NCBI RefSeq assembly: GCF_910596095.1
Contig: NC_056550.1
Coordinates: 3,038,001 to 3,102,000 of the forward strand
Direction: 5' to 3'
Origin: Thunnus maccoyii
Lineage: Eukaryota > Chordata > Actinopteri > Scombriformes > Scombridae
Length of the DNA: 64,000 nt
The notes under the pieces are model-generated. The model was not told the DNA's origin and did not search any database. It worked only from the letters and a program-made list of their open reading frames with translations. A program made the position numbers and the translations under genes. This document shows positions 40,738 to 52,959 of the stretch, piece by piece; position 1 is the stretch's first letter; every line of letters starts with the position of its first letter.

Positions 40738-41476
40738 GTTCAAATAAGGCATTTTCCAAACAGGGTTTATGAAGCTGCCTAAACAAAGGACACTAATATC
40801 CAAAACCAAAATCCTGGTACAAATAGCTCACAACACAGTATAAACGCAGCACTATACAATGTACTACCTATTACCTCAGTTGTACTTATATATTTTTTAT
40901 TTTTTTGGTCATCTTATTTTCTTTTGCTCGTTTAATGAAGTGACAGCTTTTCGAGCTTTTATATTTTTGGAATTGTGTGACGAGTTATTATAATAATTAT
41001 TATTACCTGCAATACAAAAAGCGCTATTCATTTCTTGTAGGCTAAGTGGAAAATTAAAAAAAAAAAAAAGTAATTTAATTATAAGCAGTTGTCCTAGCCA
41101 GGGACACTCAGAAAAATAAGGAGCCTTTTATTGCATGTCTGAATGGTGTTGATTTATTTTTCTATTTCTTCTTCTATGTCTCTCCCCGCACATTAAATGC
41201 GCGCACACTTCTTTATACCCCTCTCCCTCTATTCTTTCACCTTGTGCCACTTTTTAGATATTTTATTCTGCAAGTGTTTTTTTTTTAAAAAATTGATGTT
41301 ATTTTATTTACATTCCAAAGATCCGTTTCTATCGTTATTGATGATGATAATAATAATAATGATGGTATTGTTGAACATGTGTTACCTCCCCCGATATGTA
41401 AGTTGCTCCTTTCTCTGCTTATGCCTCCTCAGTGTGTCTACCTTCCTATTATTTGTAAATAGTTCATAGAAATTTA

Positions 41477-41482
41477 AATAAA
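41477..41482 (+). terminator. hoxb4a distal polyadenylation signal candidate
   Basis: AATAAA within TTTAAATAAATGGC, followed by a T/C-rich stretch from 41496 that could act as downstream element. Confidence 0.5.
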
Positions 41483-43627
41483 TGGCTGAAAAAGTATCGT
41501 TTTCTACCCTTTTCTCTCATTTCCTCTCTCCAACTCATTCTCTGTTCGGTGTCAGTTCTAAAATGAAACATCTGCTGTGAAATATTACCAAGTCAAGAGG
41601 TTTGGAGTTATGCAAACGCTCATAAAATTGTATAGTTTAACTATAAAATCACGTTTTCAAATGTTACCTGTTAAATTACAGGTTTAATTTTTATATATTT
41701 TTATATTCTTAGAAGAGAATAATTTCCATTTTGCTTTGCACTGCAGGTCTGACAGAACAAACATACGCCCTCTTCTCTCCTCTCAGCGAAATTTAAGGGT
41801 GAAGGATGCATATAAAGCACACACACACACACACACAGTCACACTCACGCTTCCACATTCACACACAATAAATAATTTCATTTAATTTCACTGTTGGTTT
41901 TGCCTACAATCGCACAGCGCAACCTGTCTTGAGAAATCAGGGGCCTGCAATGATTAATCTGTCCCGGCCGTGAGTGATCTTGGTACATTACGTCCTGTAA
42001 TCTCGTTTTAAATCACAAACCGTCCCTCCGTTTCACTCCCGTTCTCCCGTTAATTTAACGGCTGCTCAGACGCGCTTGCACCGGCCCGACACAGAGTACG
42101 GGACACCCCCTCCCCTACTCTTCTGTTTCTGAAGAAAAAAAAAAAATTAAATAGTTTCTCGGTTCGTGGTCTTTTAATGCTTTAATGAGTGTAATTTTTG
42201 CACAACAGTTTTTTTTCTGTCTGTGTTTTCTGCATCGGTGCAGTGCGCGCATGTGTGTTTTATTTTTTATATATTACAAAAAGGGAGCGGGCCGGCGCCA
42301 TAGCTCAAACCCTGACAACCAAATAGATAATCAACAAGACGAATGGCTTCTTTTGTAAGGCTCGGCTCCTGTATTAATTTTCATTTTCTTTTCTTAGAGC
42401 AGGTATCGAAAAATATAGAGCAAGAGGGGGGGAGAACGAGAAAATAGCATTCCTCTCGATGAACTTTAAACAAAAAAAGTCTGCCCCCCAAATTGGTCCG
42501 CTCGTATTCCTCGGCCCAGAGAAGATTCCCTATTACTTGTTGGTTGATTTCTCCCTGGGCCTCTTGCCACAGAGACTCCCTTTGCCCATTTATCTGTTTT
42601 CTTCCTATTTATGAAAGGCTCCTCCAGCGCAAGACCGCCCTCCTATCAAACTGTACACCTACATTTGCTCAAACACGCGCACACTGCGCCAAAAAGCGTG
42701 AAGCCTTACATATGGTGGCTCGTATACAGGCTTGTAAGCCTGCACCCTCGCGCATTCCATTGTTTCATTCCTGTTAACTCTTTTATTTTCCCTTTTTAAT
42801 ATTAAACACTCTGCTCCAAATGGACTATAGCACGTTTTCACTCCAGTTTCACTTAAGTTGTAGCTTTTCTAGAAAATATTAATTTCCAGTTGGTGAGAAC
42901 GAGCAACATATATATTTTCCCTCTTCTATAGAATGCTATGAGCTTTAATACCTCCTCCTCCACACGCAAACCCTCAGGCGGTCTACCTCTCCTCACATAA
43001 GATAATATTTGTGTCCAAATGCTGTAATTTTCGCAACACTACCATCCGTACTATACTGGAGCATCTCGACACCCTCCTCCCCAATATTCACACACACATG
43101 TACACACATATGTGCCTTCACAATAACCCTTAAATCCCCTGAGCACTTGCAGTCCGATTTGAAATAAATGAATTTGTGTGCAGGGTGACACCGCGCACAA
43201 TAAAATCCACCAAGGAATCCTTATTCTTTTTTTAGCCTCCTTTATCAGCCGGGGCCTTCTGCTGCTTCTGTGAATGGGCGCAGATTTTTTTTTGTGAGGA
43301 TGCCCACCCCCAACCTCCCACCCCCCCCCCTCCGAAAAAGTTCACCGCCATTATTTTCTGGACAGGACAGAGGGGACGGCACCTCAAGAAAAATGCGAGA
43401 ATTATACAAGAAAAAATCATTAATCACTTGTTCTTCTTTAAACACTTCTTCTCCTTCTTCTTCTCTATTGTCATCCGGCAGCCACACACAAGACCCCTTC
43501 TGCCAGGAGAGAGAGAGAGAAAGAGAGAGAGAGAGGGGGCAAGGAACAGAGAGACACAGGAAAAGAAAAAGAAGACGTCTTGGAAGACACTTGGAAGACA
43601 CCCCCCCCCCTCCTCCTCCCTCCCTTC

Positions 43628-43636
<9 letters not shown>

Positions 43637-43679
<43 letters not shown>
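43637..43679. repeat. (CA)n microsatellite
   Basis: CA array within a C/T-rich stretch; a GA tract lies at 43507-43536. Confidence 0.95.
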
Positions 43680-43681
<2 letters not shown>

Positions 43682-44537
43682 AACACTCATATACACTTCC
43701 CTCCCCTTCCCACCCATTCACAAGCTATTTTTACACCCCACAAGTATCCTACCATAAGAAAAAAAAGTTTTTCTTCCTCACTGGAAAGAAGAAAATCCCT
43801 GCAACAAACCAGTCAGAGAGCCCTCACAGCACAAGAAGAAAATGGTCCAGAAAGTCCTGAAAGTGATGGCGTCTAAGGTAAGAGGCCTGGGAATTTCATT
43901 TTGTCTCCCCTTTTCTGTCTTTGGCTCTCTTGCTCCTCTGTGTCTGACGGCTCGGTGGCGTTTTTATGGTTTTATTGCCCCCCTACGCATTTGGCGAGGT
44001 CAGGAAAAGGGGGCATGTATGGCCGCGGGGGCTTTGATTTTAGCTACATGTTTGTGTTGGAAGGTGTGTGTGACTGTGTGTTTGCATGCAATGTATACAG
44101 TTACAGATGACGGGCTTGTGTTGTGCTGTTTTCTGTTTTCTCCAAAGTTTGTGCAACTGTTTCCGTCCCCCCTTTGCTGCGGTGGTGTCACTTCAGCGTC
44201 TGTTTGCCACTCATGAGGCCTGCCGCTTCTTCAGCATCTGTTGTGCGTAAAATGTGCTATCGTGTGTGTGTGGTTTTTTTACGCACGGGATTTATGTGGA
44301 ATTTATAAGATTCAGCTTAAATGGATTATATGATGCAATTGCATTATGAGAGTAACGCAGTTGCATATTCAGGGTCGTATTACTCTAGGAAAATTCAGAA
44401 GAGGTCTGTATGACAGTATGGCGCACGTGAATAATTCCTGGTTCACCCAGAGCTTATTATGCATTTTGTCTTGGCTGTGTTTCTGTGGTTATAAAGTGTT
44501 GCTGTGGTTTAGGCCTGCAGCTTTTAATGAGATACAG

Positions 44538-44538
44538 T

Positions 44539-44592
<54 letters not shown>

Positions 44593-44599
44593 CGTGTGT
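44538..44599. repeat. (GT)n/(GC)n microsatellite
   Basis: GT array with a GCGCGCGC segment at 44585-44594. Confidence 0.95.
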
Positions 44600-47094
44600 T
44601 TTGTTGGCCAGGTGCAAACAGGCTACAGAGACTGCGGTGGGAATATGAATAATACGGCGCTCAATTGGAGAGAGGGGTGCAGTGGGAGGGGGAAGGTGAA
44701 AAAGAAAAATTAAAAGAAGTGAGCTGAGCGCTGGTTAATGGATACTCTCTCGGTTGCGCTCCAAAACAATTTACCTCGAAAACAAACGATTTTCAAGGCT
44801 TTCCAAATGAACTGCGAACGATCGCCGGTCGCCGTGCGCGCTCAGGCCTCCGGTATCTGCTGATCCGAGCAGTAGCAGCCGCAGGAAGCGCACTCACTCC
44901 TGTTTGACCCCCTCAGAAATCAATCTGCACGCGTTTAAAAATAAAAGGGCAGCGGTTCTGGTGGAGGGGCTCCGGCCTCTCATGGGGACTCAGGCCGTGC
45001 CGTGATGCGATGCGTGGAGAAGTAAGAGAAACAAATGGTAGAAATATAAGTGGCTGGTATCGAAGGAAAGGCAGAGAGAGAGGGAGAGAGAGGTGGAGGA
45101 GGAGAAAAAATCGATGGTCATGCAGGGGCAGTGGAATGGCCAAGCTGCGGCCACAGAGGGTTCAACCAGAGGACACGTTTTTCTGACCGATGAGGTCCAC
45201 TGGCTCTGAAGCCAGAGGCTGACCCGTGGTTAGTCCCCCTCCCCACCCCCGCACACACACACCACTCCTACCCCCATCATTCCTGGTCCCCCTTGACCTC
45301 GCAAGGCTGTTGGACCCTCCGCTCCCTTGGACATTCCCAGACCTCCGGAGCCCCCGGGCCACTTAGTCATAACAGGCCGAGTTCAGGGCACTGTAACCCG
45401 GGGGCACGGCGGCGATATCTCCGCTCCCACACCCAAACAACCAGACAGACAGGATGACAAGTAAGCCAACCACCTAGGCAGGGGTCAGCTACAGGCCACT
45501 GCTCACTGTCAGTTAAATAAGGCTGGCTGAAATGTAAAAATAAAAGATGAAATACGCCTCGCCCAAAATAAAATGTTTATGTTTTATCATTTTTAGAGTA
45601 GCTTTCTCAACCTTCGGTCAATATATCCCCCCAGCAGTGTTTCAAAGTTGGTCCTCTGTCTCAATCTAAAGCATTGGGCACTCATACAGATGTATAACTG
45701 TATGGTTTGGTATGAAACAATCAGCCAGGCTTGTTAGACGGGCTCAGAATGTGCAGCCTGATACTGGACAGTATTTGGACAGACTGGGAGCTTAGTGTAA
45801 ACACAGCCTGCCCCTCCGGATTGCCTTGCTGAAAAGCTGCTGAGCAGCCCTTTTAACTTCCAAGCCAGTTCCAGCTCTGTTACCATGTTGTAGTTTATGT
45901 TTGGTCAAATTCAGGATAACAGCACTCATTTTGACAAGTTGATTCATAGTAGCCAAAGAATAACATAAAATACATCAGAATTGCGAAAGTTGTACTATCA
46001 TAGTGCAATTCAGTTATTTACCAGCATTGGGCTGGTGGCTGCTGGTCATTTTCCAGCTGGGTAATCCGACCTGCAACGGGCAGGGATGGTGTGTGTGTGT
46101 TGGTTGGGTACTGATTAATCAAATCAATGGCATATGGGGGAAATACTGTAGGCCACTCTGGTTCCACTATGCCTTCATTGCAATAAAATATTTCCCATAT
46201 AGCATAGATTTCCCTCTGTATTTTCTGCTCTACATTTGACCAAGGTCTCATTAGACATGCAACATTTAATAGTGCTGTCTATACAATCTCTGGTACCTTG
46301 CAAGACCCACTGATGGGTCCATGTTTACACTGACTTGCTGTGAAATAAAGCTCTGTTCAGATCCATGTCAGTATCCAAAGACACCAAATCAAATTGAATT
46401 ATGGGGAATTTTGTCTTAAAGGGGATTTAAATCAGTCTAATAATCATCTGTACCTCATCCAAATTCACACCAACAAATATTGTCATATCACATGCAACAC
46501 ATGCCCTGATTGTGGCAATCCAGAAACGTCAATTGACTTTGGAAGTATTTAATATTCTGATTTTGATCTGCTGCTCTCAATGGTGCAAGCAGGATGTGGT
46601 TCAGTATTGCCTCAAGGACTCTTTAATGGGACACATGGCTGTTGATGGGATCACTCCTGTGACTTTTTGTTCTCTTAATTGTCCTCTTAAACTACTATCC
46701 CAATCCTTGATATATTACACGTATTAAAACATACTAAAGCAGCCACTCAGTGCTCTCTGTGTGTGTTGTGTAAGTTGCTGAAGGAAGAGCTCACCTGTAA
46801 GGCAGAAAGAAGAGCTGCATCAGATCTGTGGTGTTGCAATTTTACCAGCATGGTTATGTATTGCAGAAAGATGTAGAGCAGACAGATTGTTACATTTAAT
46901 TAAACTTTGTCCAATAATACTGTATGTGCCAATCATGTGCCACAGAGTTGCTTACAAAAAGACGCTCCCTTGCGTCATCCAAACACAGCTCTCTCAGCTC
47001 TGTGTTTTTTTCAGAAAGTTCCACTTACAGCAAACAAGATGCTAATGATGATTCAATATCATCATTTGGTATATAGGGGTGTATATAATATGAA

Positions 47095-47107
47095 AGGTCA
47101 GAGGTCA
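47095..47107 (+). promoter_or_regulatory. perfect DR1 nuclear-receptor site
   Basis: AGGTCA-G-AGGTCA, two identical consensus half-sites spaced by one, as bound by RXR, HNF4, COUP-TF or PPAR complexes. It lies in otherwise plain A/T-rich DNA 7.5 kb downstream of hoxb4a. Confidence 0.45.
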
Positions 47108-47543
47108 CAGCACTTTGGGGATGATTAAAAATCCTAAGGAACCAGTGTAAATATGATACCTGAGTGCCAGGACCCATTTCAAGATAAATGTTACATAGCT
47201 GAGTACGTTTCCTACAACAGCATTATTTTTCCACTGAATATAATACACTTAAATATATAAATTGCATCAGTGTGTTATTTATCTTAATACTAGAAGTATT
47301 CAAATAACTTACAGTCTGTAGAATTTCAAAAGTATAATTCAAATAAGCCAATATTTGATTAAGCAATAAATAGTAACAGCATTAATTAATCTACCAAGCA
47401 TTTAGTGCCAACTTTCAGGACTAAACCGTTTTCTATTGCGTTTCATATTCTATATGTGCCACGGACATATTTCAACCACAGGTTTACAGGTTTACCTTTA
47501 CATGTGATTCTGGTGAGGCAGGAATCATCACTGATGATGGAGA

Positions 47544-47813
47544 ATGATGATAAAGGGAACCAAACAGATGTGGCTTTTTTTATTGTGGTTCTGTTATTTG
47601 CCCTTGCATGTGTTATTACTTTGTGTATTTGTTGTTAAATGGGACATGGAAGGGTTTCCACAAAGTATTGAACTGATACAGATAGAAGAGAGCGGCTTCA
47701 TTCAGCAGACTGAAGATAGAACAGAGAACAATTCTCTAACACTCACTGAAAATACATGTTGTAGAAACAAAACTCATCCTCATAATATTCTTTATGATGT
47801 GCCAACAAGCTAA
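47544..47813 (+). CDS. uncertain small ORF with a membrane-like segment
   Basis: ATG-initiated 89-codon frame. Residues about 10-32 are strongly hydrophobic (WLFLLWFCYLPLHVLLLCVF) and are followed by a polar acidic tail with NNS and NKT sequons, ending ILYDVPTS. A second frame across the same DNA also encodes a hydrophobic stretch (VAFFIVVLLFALACVITLCI), which suggests T-rich composition rather than selection. No family recognised, no neighbouring exons. It may be chance, a decayed exon, or an unannotated micropeptide. Confidence 0.12.
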   Translation: MMIKGTKQMWLFLLWFCYLPLHVLLLCVFVVKWDMEGFPQSIELIQIEESGFIQQTEDRTENNSLTLTENTCCRNKTHPHNILYDVPTS

Positions 47814-48041
47814 TCCTCCAGCACTGTCTTTTGTAATATGCTTTAACTGTAATTTTGCACTTTTGTAAAGTAACAATGTTGCTGTGGAAACATATTGACT
47901 GAAGTTAAAGTATATTATGTATGGTTAAAGCTGCCCTGTGGAGTTTTTGAAAGCTAGTGGTGCTGTAGAGCAAAGTGACGATGAGCAGCTTCCTGTGTTG
48001 TTTGTATCTTGTATTATGTTGACATGTGTACAAGAACTAAC

Positions 48042-48043
48042 AC

Positions 48044-48086
<43 letters not shown>

Positions 48087-48090
48087 GCGC
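48042..48090. repeat. (CA)n/(CG)n microsatellite
   Basis: CA array ending in CGCGCGCG. Confidence 0.95.
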
Positions 48091-49143
48091 GACATTGGCT
48101 GTTTGTTCAGATACCATTACAATGTGTTTACATCAAGGATGAAGTAATGTGGAATTCCCAGTGCAGTGCAGTGTATGATGTGGAGGTTTGGGTGGTCAAA
48201 GTGTTGAGGAACAGCGTATGTTGTCATTTAGGTATGAGGTTATACATGTCTGCTACTGGCAGTAGAAATTGATAGCTGTAATGCTTGTAATAGCAGTGCA
48301 CTAATCAAAGAGAAGAAGATGCAGGTTTCAAAGCAAAACTTCATATGTTTTCAGTGTGTTTATGCATTTTAGTGAGAAATCTTGCAGTCAGGTGACATGA
48401 TGTTATAAATATGATATACCCAGGTAAATTAAAAGTTAGTAGTATTGATGCCATAGCTTCACTCCTCAGCTTTATAAAGAAATGCTCTGCAGTAGTTTGT
48501 AAAGTTTCTCATCCTGAAACCTTGAATGGAGAAAATCTAATTTCTGCCCTGAGCTCACGCAGGTTCATTAAAAACACGCTTGTTAAATTAAAACTCCTGC
48601 TGCTCTGCCGCTGCATAAACGCCCGCTGAGCTCTCATTTAATGAAACCAGACTTTACTTTTTTGTGATTTTAAGTGTGTTTCTGCCTTTGCACATTGCTA
48701 CACACTGTTGTTTTTTTTCTGCAGCTTTATTACTCGCCCTTGTGCTTCTCCCCATCCAAAAGGAGATTTGTTTTTGTAATCTCAGTGGTATTAGTAGTTA
48801 AATAACTGTAAAGTAAAAGCATGAAGCAGCAGGGGTCAGGCAGGCGGGTGAGATATGGTTCTCACTCTGACCTGCAGTTTATAGAGAAGCTGCTTCCAGC
48901 TTTACAGTCTGCTGTCACTGAGATGTTTGGAGGGTTTGAACCAGCTGATGGAGCTGATGTTTCAACGCCAGCTTAACACAGGAAGCTGCAAGCTTTCAGG
49001 GTTCACAAAAACACACACATGCACACACTCACTTACATGTACTGTGACATGCATGCTAAAACGACAAGCACCAAATATGTCTCCACGGTGTGTGTGTGGC
49101 ACATACACACATACACACACACACATAAAACTACAGTCACAAC

Positions 49144-49145
<2 letters not shown>

Positions 49146-49241
<96 letters not shown>
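49146..49241. repeat. (TC)n microsatellite
   Basis: TC array with one TTTC interruption, directly abutting a CpG-rich non-repetitive segment. Confidence 0.97.
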
Positions 49242-51297
49242 GGCCCGGGGAGTCTCGCGGTGGTTTGCTAATTGCCAGACAAATCGCCTGCGCGGTTTTT
49301 CCCCCTCGCGCTTGTTGCAGCCGCGTTGCCCGAGAAATTTATTATTCTGGAGAGTGCGAGGAGCCGAGGAGGTCACGGTGCAGGCGCGCGGGCTGCAGGA
49401 GGAGGTCGTCACGAGAGATATATGGCTGCCAGGCTTTTACTACTGCACCGGCTGTGTGTGTGTGTGTGAAAGAGAGAGAGCCATTTAAAAGTAGACATGT
49501 ATTAAATATTGAAAAGAGAGAGCCAAATAATGGTTGCCAAGTTGTAGCAGCCACATACACTATTTCTGTTTATCGGCCAGCCTGTTAAATGTTGTGGCAT
49601 GGCGGTGATTCCGAGTGTAACGTTAGTCAATAGGTAATATCAATTATCAGCAGTTATTTCAAATGATTCAAACAGATTATATATTATGATATCGGAGTCT
49701 TCATGCAAACAAGAATTTAAAAATCCAAACTAAATCTCTTGGTGCATCCCGCCAGCACTGCTTGTTCTTTTGTTAGCAACAGGAAGGAAGGAAGAAGAGT
49801 CTTTTAGTGGACTCTTGACTCACAACATCTTTACAAAACTATGAATTACTTTTAAAGTTTTTAACTGGTTTGATTGTTTATCGGAAAACAATTTTCTTTG
49901 TTATCGTTTTACATCAAATCAGCAGTTGTATCACAACCTGGCAACCCAAATACCCTGCATAGTGTATTAAAGCATCATAGGGCCTTTTAACTTGAACTGA
50001 TTCAATAATAAATGAATTATTAATGATTAATAATGCACCTTGTAAGTTTCCTTTATTGCAAAGTGATAGTGCTGTTAGACAGCGTGGTATCAGCGATGCT
50101 GCATTTAGTGAATGGAGGCGAGCAGGCCTGCGGTGTGATGATCGTACCTCTGTTTGTTACAGCAGCGCTCATATCCGTTAGATGTGAGTGATAAATAGGC
50201 ATCTGTGGCCTTTATGACTAATGTTGGGACATTAGGCCCGTACAGCAGCGTGTTGATAGTAAAATATTAAACGACCCCTCAGCCCCTCTTTACCTTTTAC
50301 TTATCAATATCCTAATGACAAGGACGCGCTGACTGCTGTTATATCATATATAATAACATCCTGCGGACAGAAAATCTCAAACACACAAAGATTAGAATTC
50401 GGGTTTGACAAAATCAGCCTGTCGCATATCTTCACAGTTTACTAGAAGTGATTTTGTTGCTGGTCGTGTAGTGAGATCACAAATAGAAAGTAGAGGAACA
50501 AGAAATCCACAAAAAAAGCTTGATAATAAGCCTCAATAACGTCAAAACATCCTAAGGACCCAAAAGACGGTGTAAAATTCCTTACTGTTAATACTGATAC
50601 TCGCCAGTTATCCCTGTCCCCGCATATATGGACCATGATTTAAAACAGACATATATGTAGATGAATAAATATGTTGGCAAATGAAGCGCTTGTTGCAAAA
50701 TGTTTTTAGCGTGCGTCCAGTTTACTGTCAGTTATTCTGTAAGACTGGAGCTGTAGCCTACATTCAAGATCACTCAGTACAGCCAACAGTTAATATTACC
50801 AGTAATCCAGAGGTACTTATCCATTAGTATTAAACCAAAACAAACAAAAGCATGTGGCTTAACTGTGTTACAAATTGTGATGGTTGTTCAGATCGTTATA
50901 TTCTTATAATCTACGACTGGAAGCAGTGTGAATCACTCAATTAAAAGACCAACATGAGAAGTGTAATTGTAAGGTGTAATTGATCCACAGTGTACTGTAA
51001 CTCAGCAGGATCTCTCCCAGGCTTTATAAAGTCCACAATGGCGAGACAGTTTGAACATTGCTCAAAAGTCATTGATCCTGTCATGTCTGACAACAAAACA
51101 CTCACACAAGCCTATTAAACTGCGCTCTATCGCCTGTTTAGAGTACAGACGACGGCTTGCAAATATTACAATATCAAGGATCCTGGCTTTGTTCATGAAT
51201 ATATATATTTAACTTTTAATTACTCAAATGTTATTTATAGGTTATTGATTTATTCTTTACTTAACAGATAAAAAGAGAACAATAATAATGGAGGGGG

Positions 51298-51371
51298 GTT
51301 ATGGGATTCCACCGGCCAAGCTACACCGCCCGGGAGACCGGCCGGGGATGTCTCTGGTGCAATCCCATAAC
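51298..51371. other. 74-base hairpin-forming element
   Basis: GTTATGGGATTCCACC (51298-51313) and GGTGCAATCCCATAAC (51356-51371) pair over 16 positions with one mismatch. The 42-base interior is G/C-rich and contains GGCC...GGCC that can extend the stem. The flanks are A/T-rich upstream and CpG-containing downstream (to 51485). I do not recognise the RNA. It could be a structured non-coding RNA, a miRNA-like precursor or a small inverted-repeat element. Confidence 0.5.
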
Positions 51372-51553
51372 TGGGGAGGGGAAGACCTCACGTCTCGCGC
51401 AGCAGAAGAATATATTTCAAAAACCGGTTGTGCGCGTGCTGCCGTCTCGAGACAGATTTACGAGCCGCAGTAAAAGGCGAGATGTCGGGGCTTGGTAAAT
51501 CAATCTCTCTCTTCTCTTACTGTCTCTGTCTCTCTTTCTCTTTCGAATCAGTC

Positions 51554-51609
<56 letters not shown>
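51554..51609. repeat. (ATA)n microsatellite
   Basis: About 18 AAT units. Confidence 0.95.
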
Positions 51610-52950
51610 ATTATTAATAAAACATCTCTACTGATCTAATATATAACCTCTTAAACAGGCCTTGGACACTTTTATTTTATGGCCATTCTACATCTTAACA
51701 AAGAGACATTTTCAGTTTCTCTCTTTTTATTCAAAGCCTAGTTAATCATTAACGAGGAGGAAGAATCTACCTGTCTTAATCCATCACGGACCAAGAGACC
51801 CCCACGATCCCAAAGAACTCTAACATCACTTCTATTATTGGCTCTTACTATTATTTTGCACTTAGATAAGAAATGTTCAAATAACCATTAGAATAAGCTG
51901 TAAGCCATACTTTAATGCTGACTTCCTGTATACAGTATCTGCTTGTATTTTGTGGTTATACTATGTATTAGTTGGTTACATTAAGAGAGTGTTGTCAAGC
52001 TACTTAAAATATCTCTGTCGTTTTGTTTTCATGATATTAAAATACTGAAGTGCAAACAAATGATTTAAAGTGGTGTAGCCATGTCACTAAGACGTCCCTG
52101 TTTGTTTACTCAGATGCAGCTATGGCGGCAGTCTAATGTCACTAAATGCATGTTTATAATGGTTCATCTTCAGCGTTATAACACTACAGTTGACTCTACC
52201 AGCCCCCCCCGCCCATCATAATTCAGATATTCCGGCTATTGAAATGGTTTTCTGTGTGTAATAGCTTTATATGCGGCTGTGCCAAGTTTACAGAGCTGAT
52301 TCCTATTGCTGTTGTCAGGCCGGCCCAGGTCTCTGCTGCTACTTATCTTTGCTGTTGTTTCACACTGTGATTGCTATAATTTATGGCCGTCATTACAGAC
52401 GCCATCATCACCACCGCAAATGTTTGATTTCAATCTTGTTGTGGGTAAAATCTCATGGAACCGCCGCGGTGCTTGGAATGCAAGTTTAAAGGACTTCATC
52501 TGTGCGTTGTTAGTGCGTCAAAAAAAAGTGGAATAAATAAATTACCACCCAACTGTTTCACCGATAATAGGTTCAGAACTACATTTGTTTCCTTCTTCCT
52601 AATTGTTTTTATGCCTTTGTCATCTTGCAGATTATATTTTTAGTAACAAACAATCCAAACTGGCCGATTGCGTTTCTGCTCTGATCTCACCAGAAAGTAG
52701 TTCTGGCTAATCGCATTAGATATTAACCATCTTTTATTTGTCACTACTTGTCTCTGTCTCCCTTTCTGGCGTCCCACTTCTTTAAAAATTAGCTGGATAA
52801 AATACAAAACAATATTGGTTAAGTTTGAATTGACACTCCTGGTAGAAATGAAGTCTATGTAGGCTATGCGGAGGAGACCGGTAGTGTGGCGGAGAGGCGG
52901 CGGTGCTGTGTTCCTCTGAGGAGCAGCAACGTGTCTTCAGGCCCATTGTT

Positions 52951-52959
52951 TGACCTTGA
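52951..52959 (-). promoter_or_regulatory. NR5A/ERR extended half-site
   Basis: TGACCTTGA on the plus strand, i.e. TCAAGGTCA on the minus strand, the consensus monomer site of NR5A and ERR receptors. A single 9-base match, so weak alone. Confidence 0.3.

Larger units (their letters stand above)
39563..41500 (+). other. hoxb4a 3' untranslated region
   Basis: A/T-rich with CA arrays (40265-40302, 40373-40396). Polyadenylation signals at 40732 and 41477 would give about 1.2 or 1.9 kb UTRs. Contains a miR-10 seed match ACAGGGT at 40714-40720, a miR-196 8-base match ACTACCTA at 40863-40870 and a Pumilio-type TGTAAATA at 41454-41461. The last two lie only in the long form. Confidence 0.6.
41501..52189. 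other. hoxb4a downstream spacer, first part
   Basis: No Hox exon or other confident gene. 41.7-43.2 kb and 44.7-45.5 kb are mixed A/T- and CpG-containing DNA with candidate control sequence. 45.5-48.7 kb is plain A/T-rich DNA with weak open frames, different in character from the Hox-proximal DNA. 49241-49440 is a CpG-rich island-like stretch. Microsatellites are listed separately. Confidence 0.6.
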
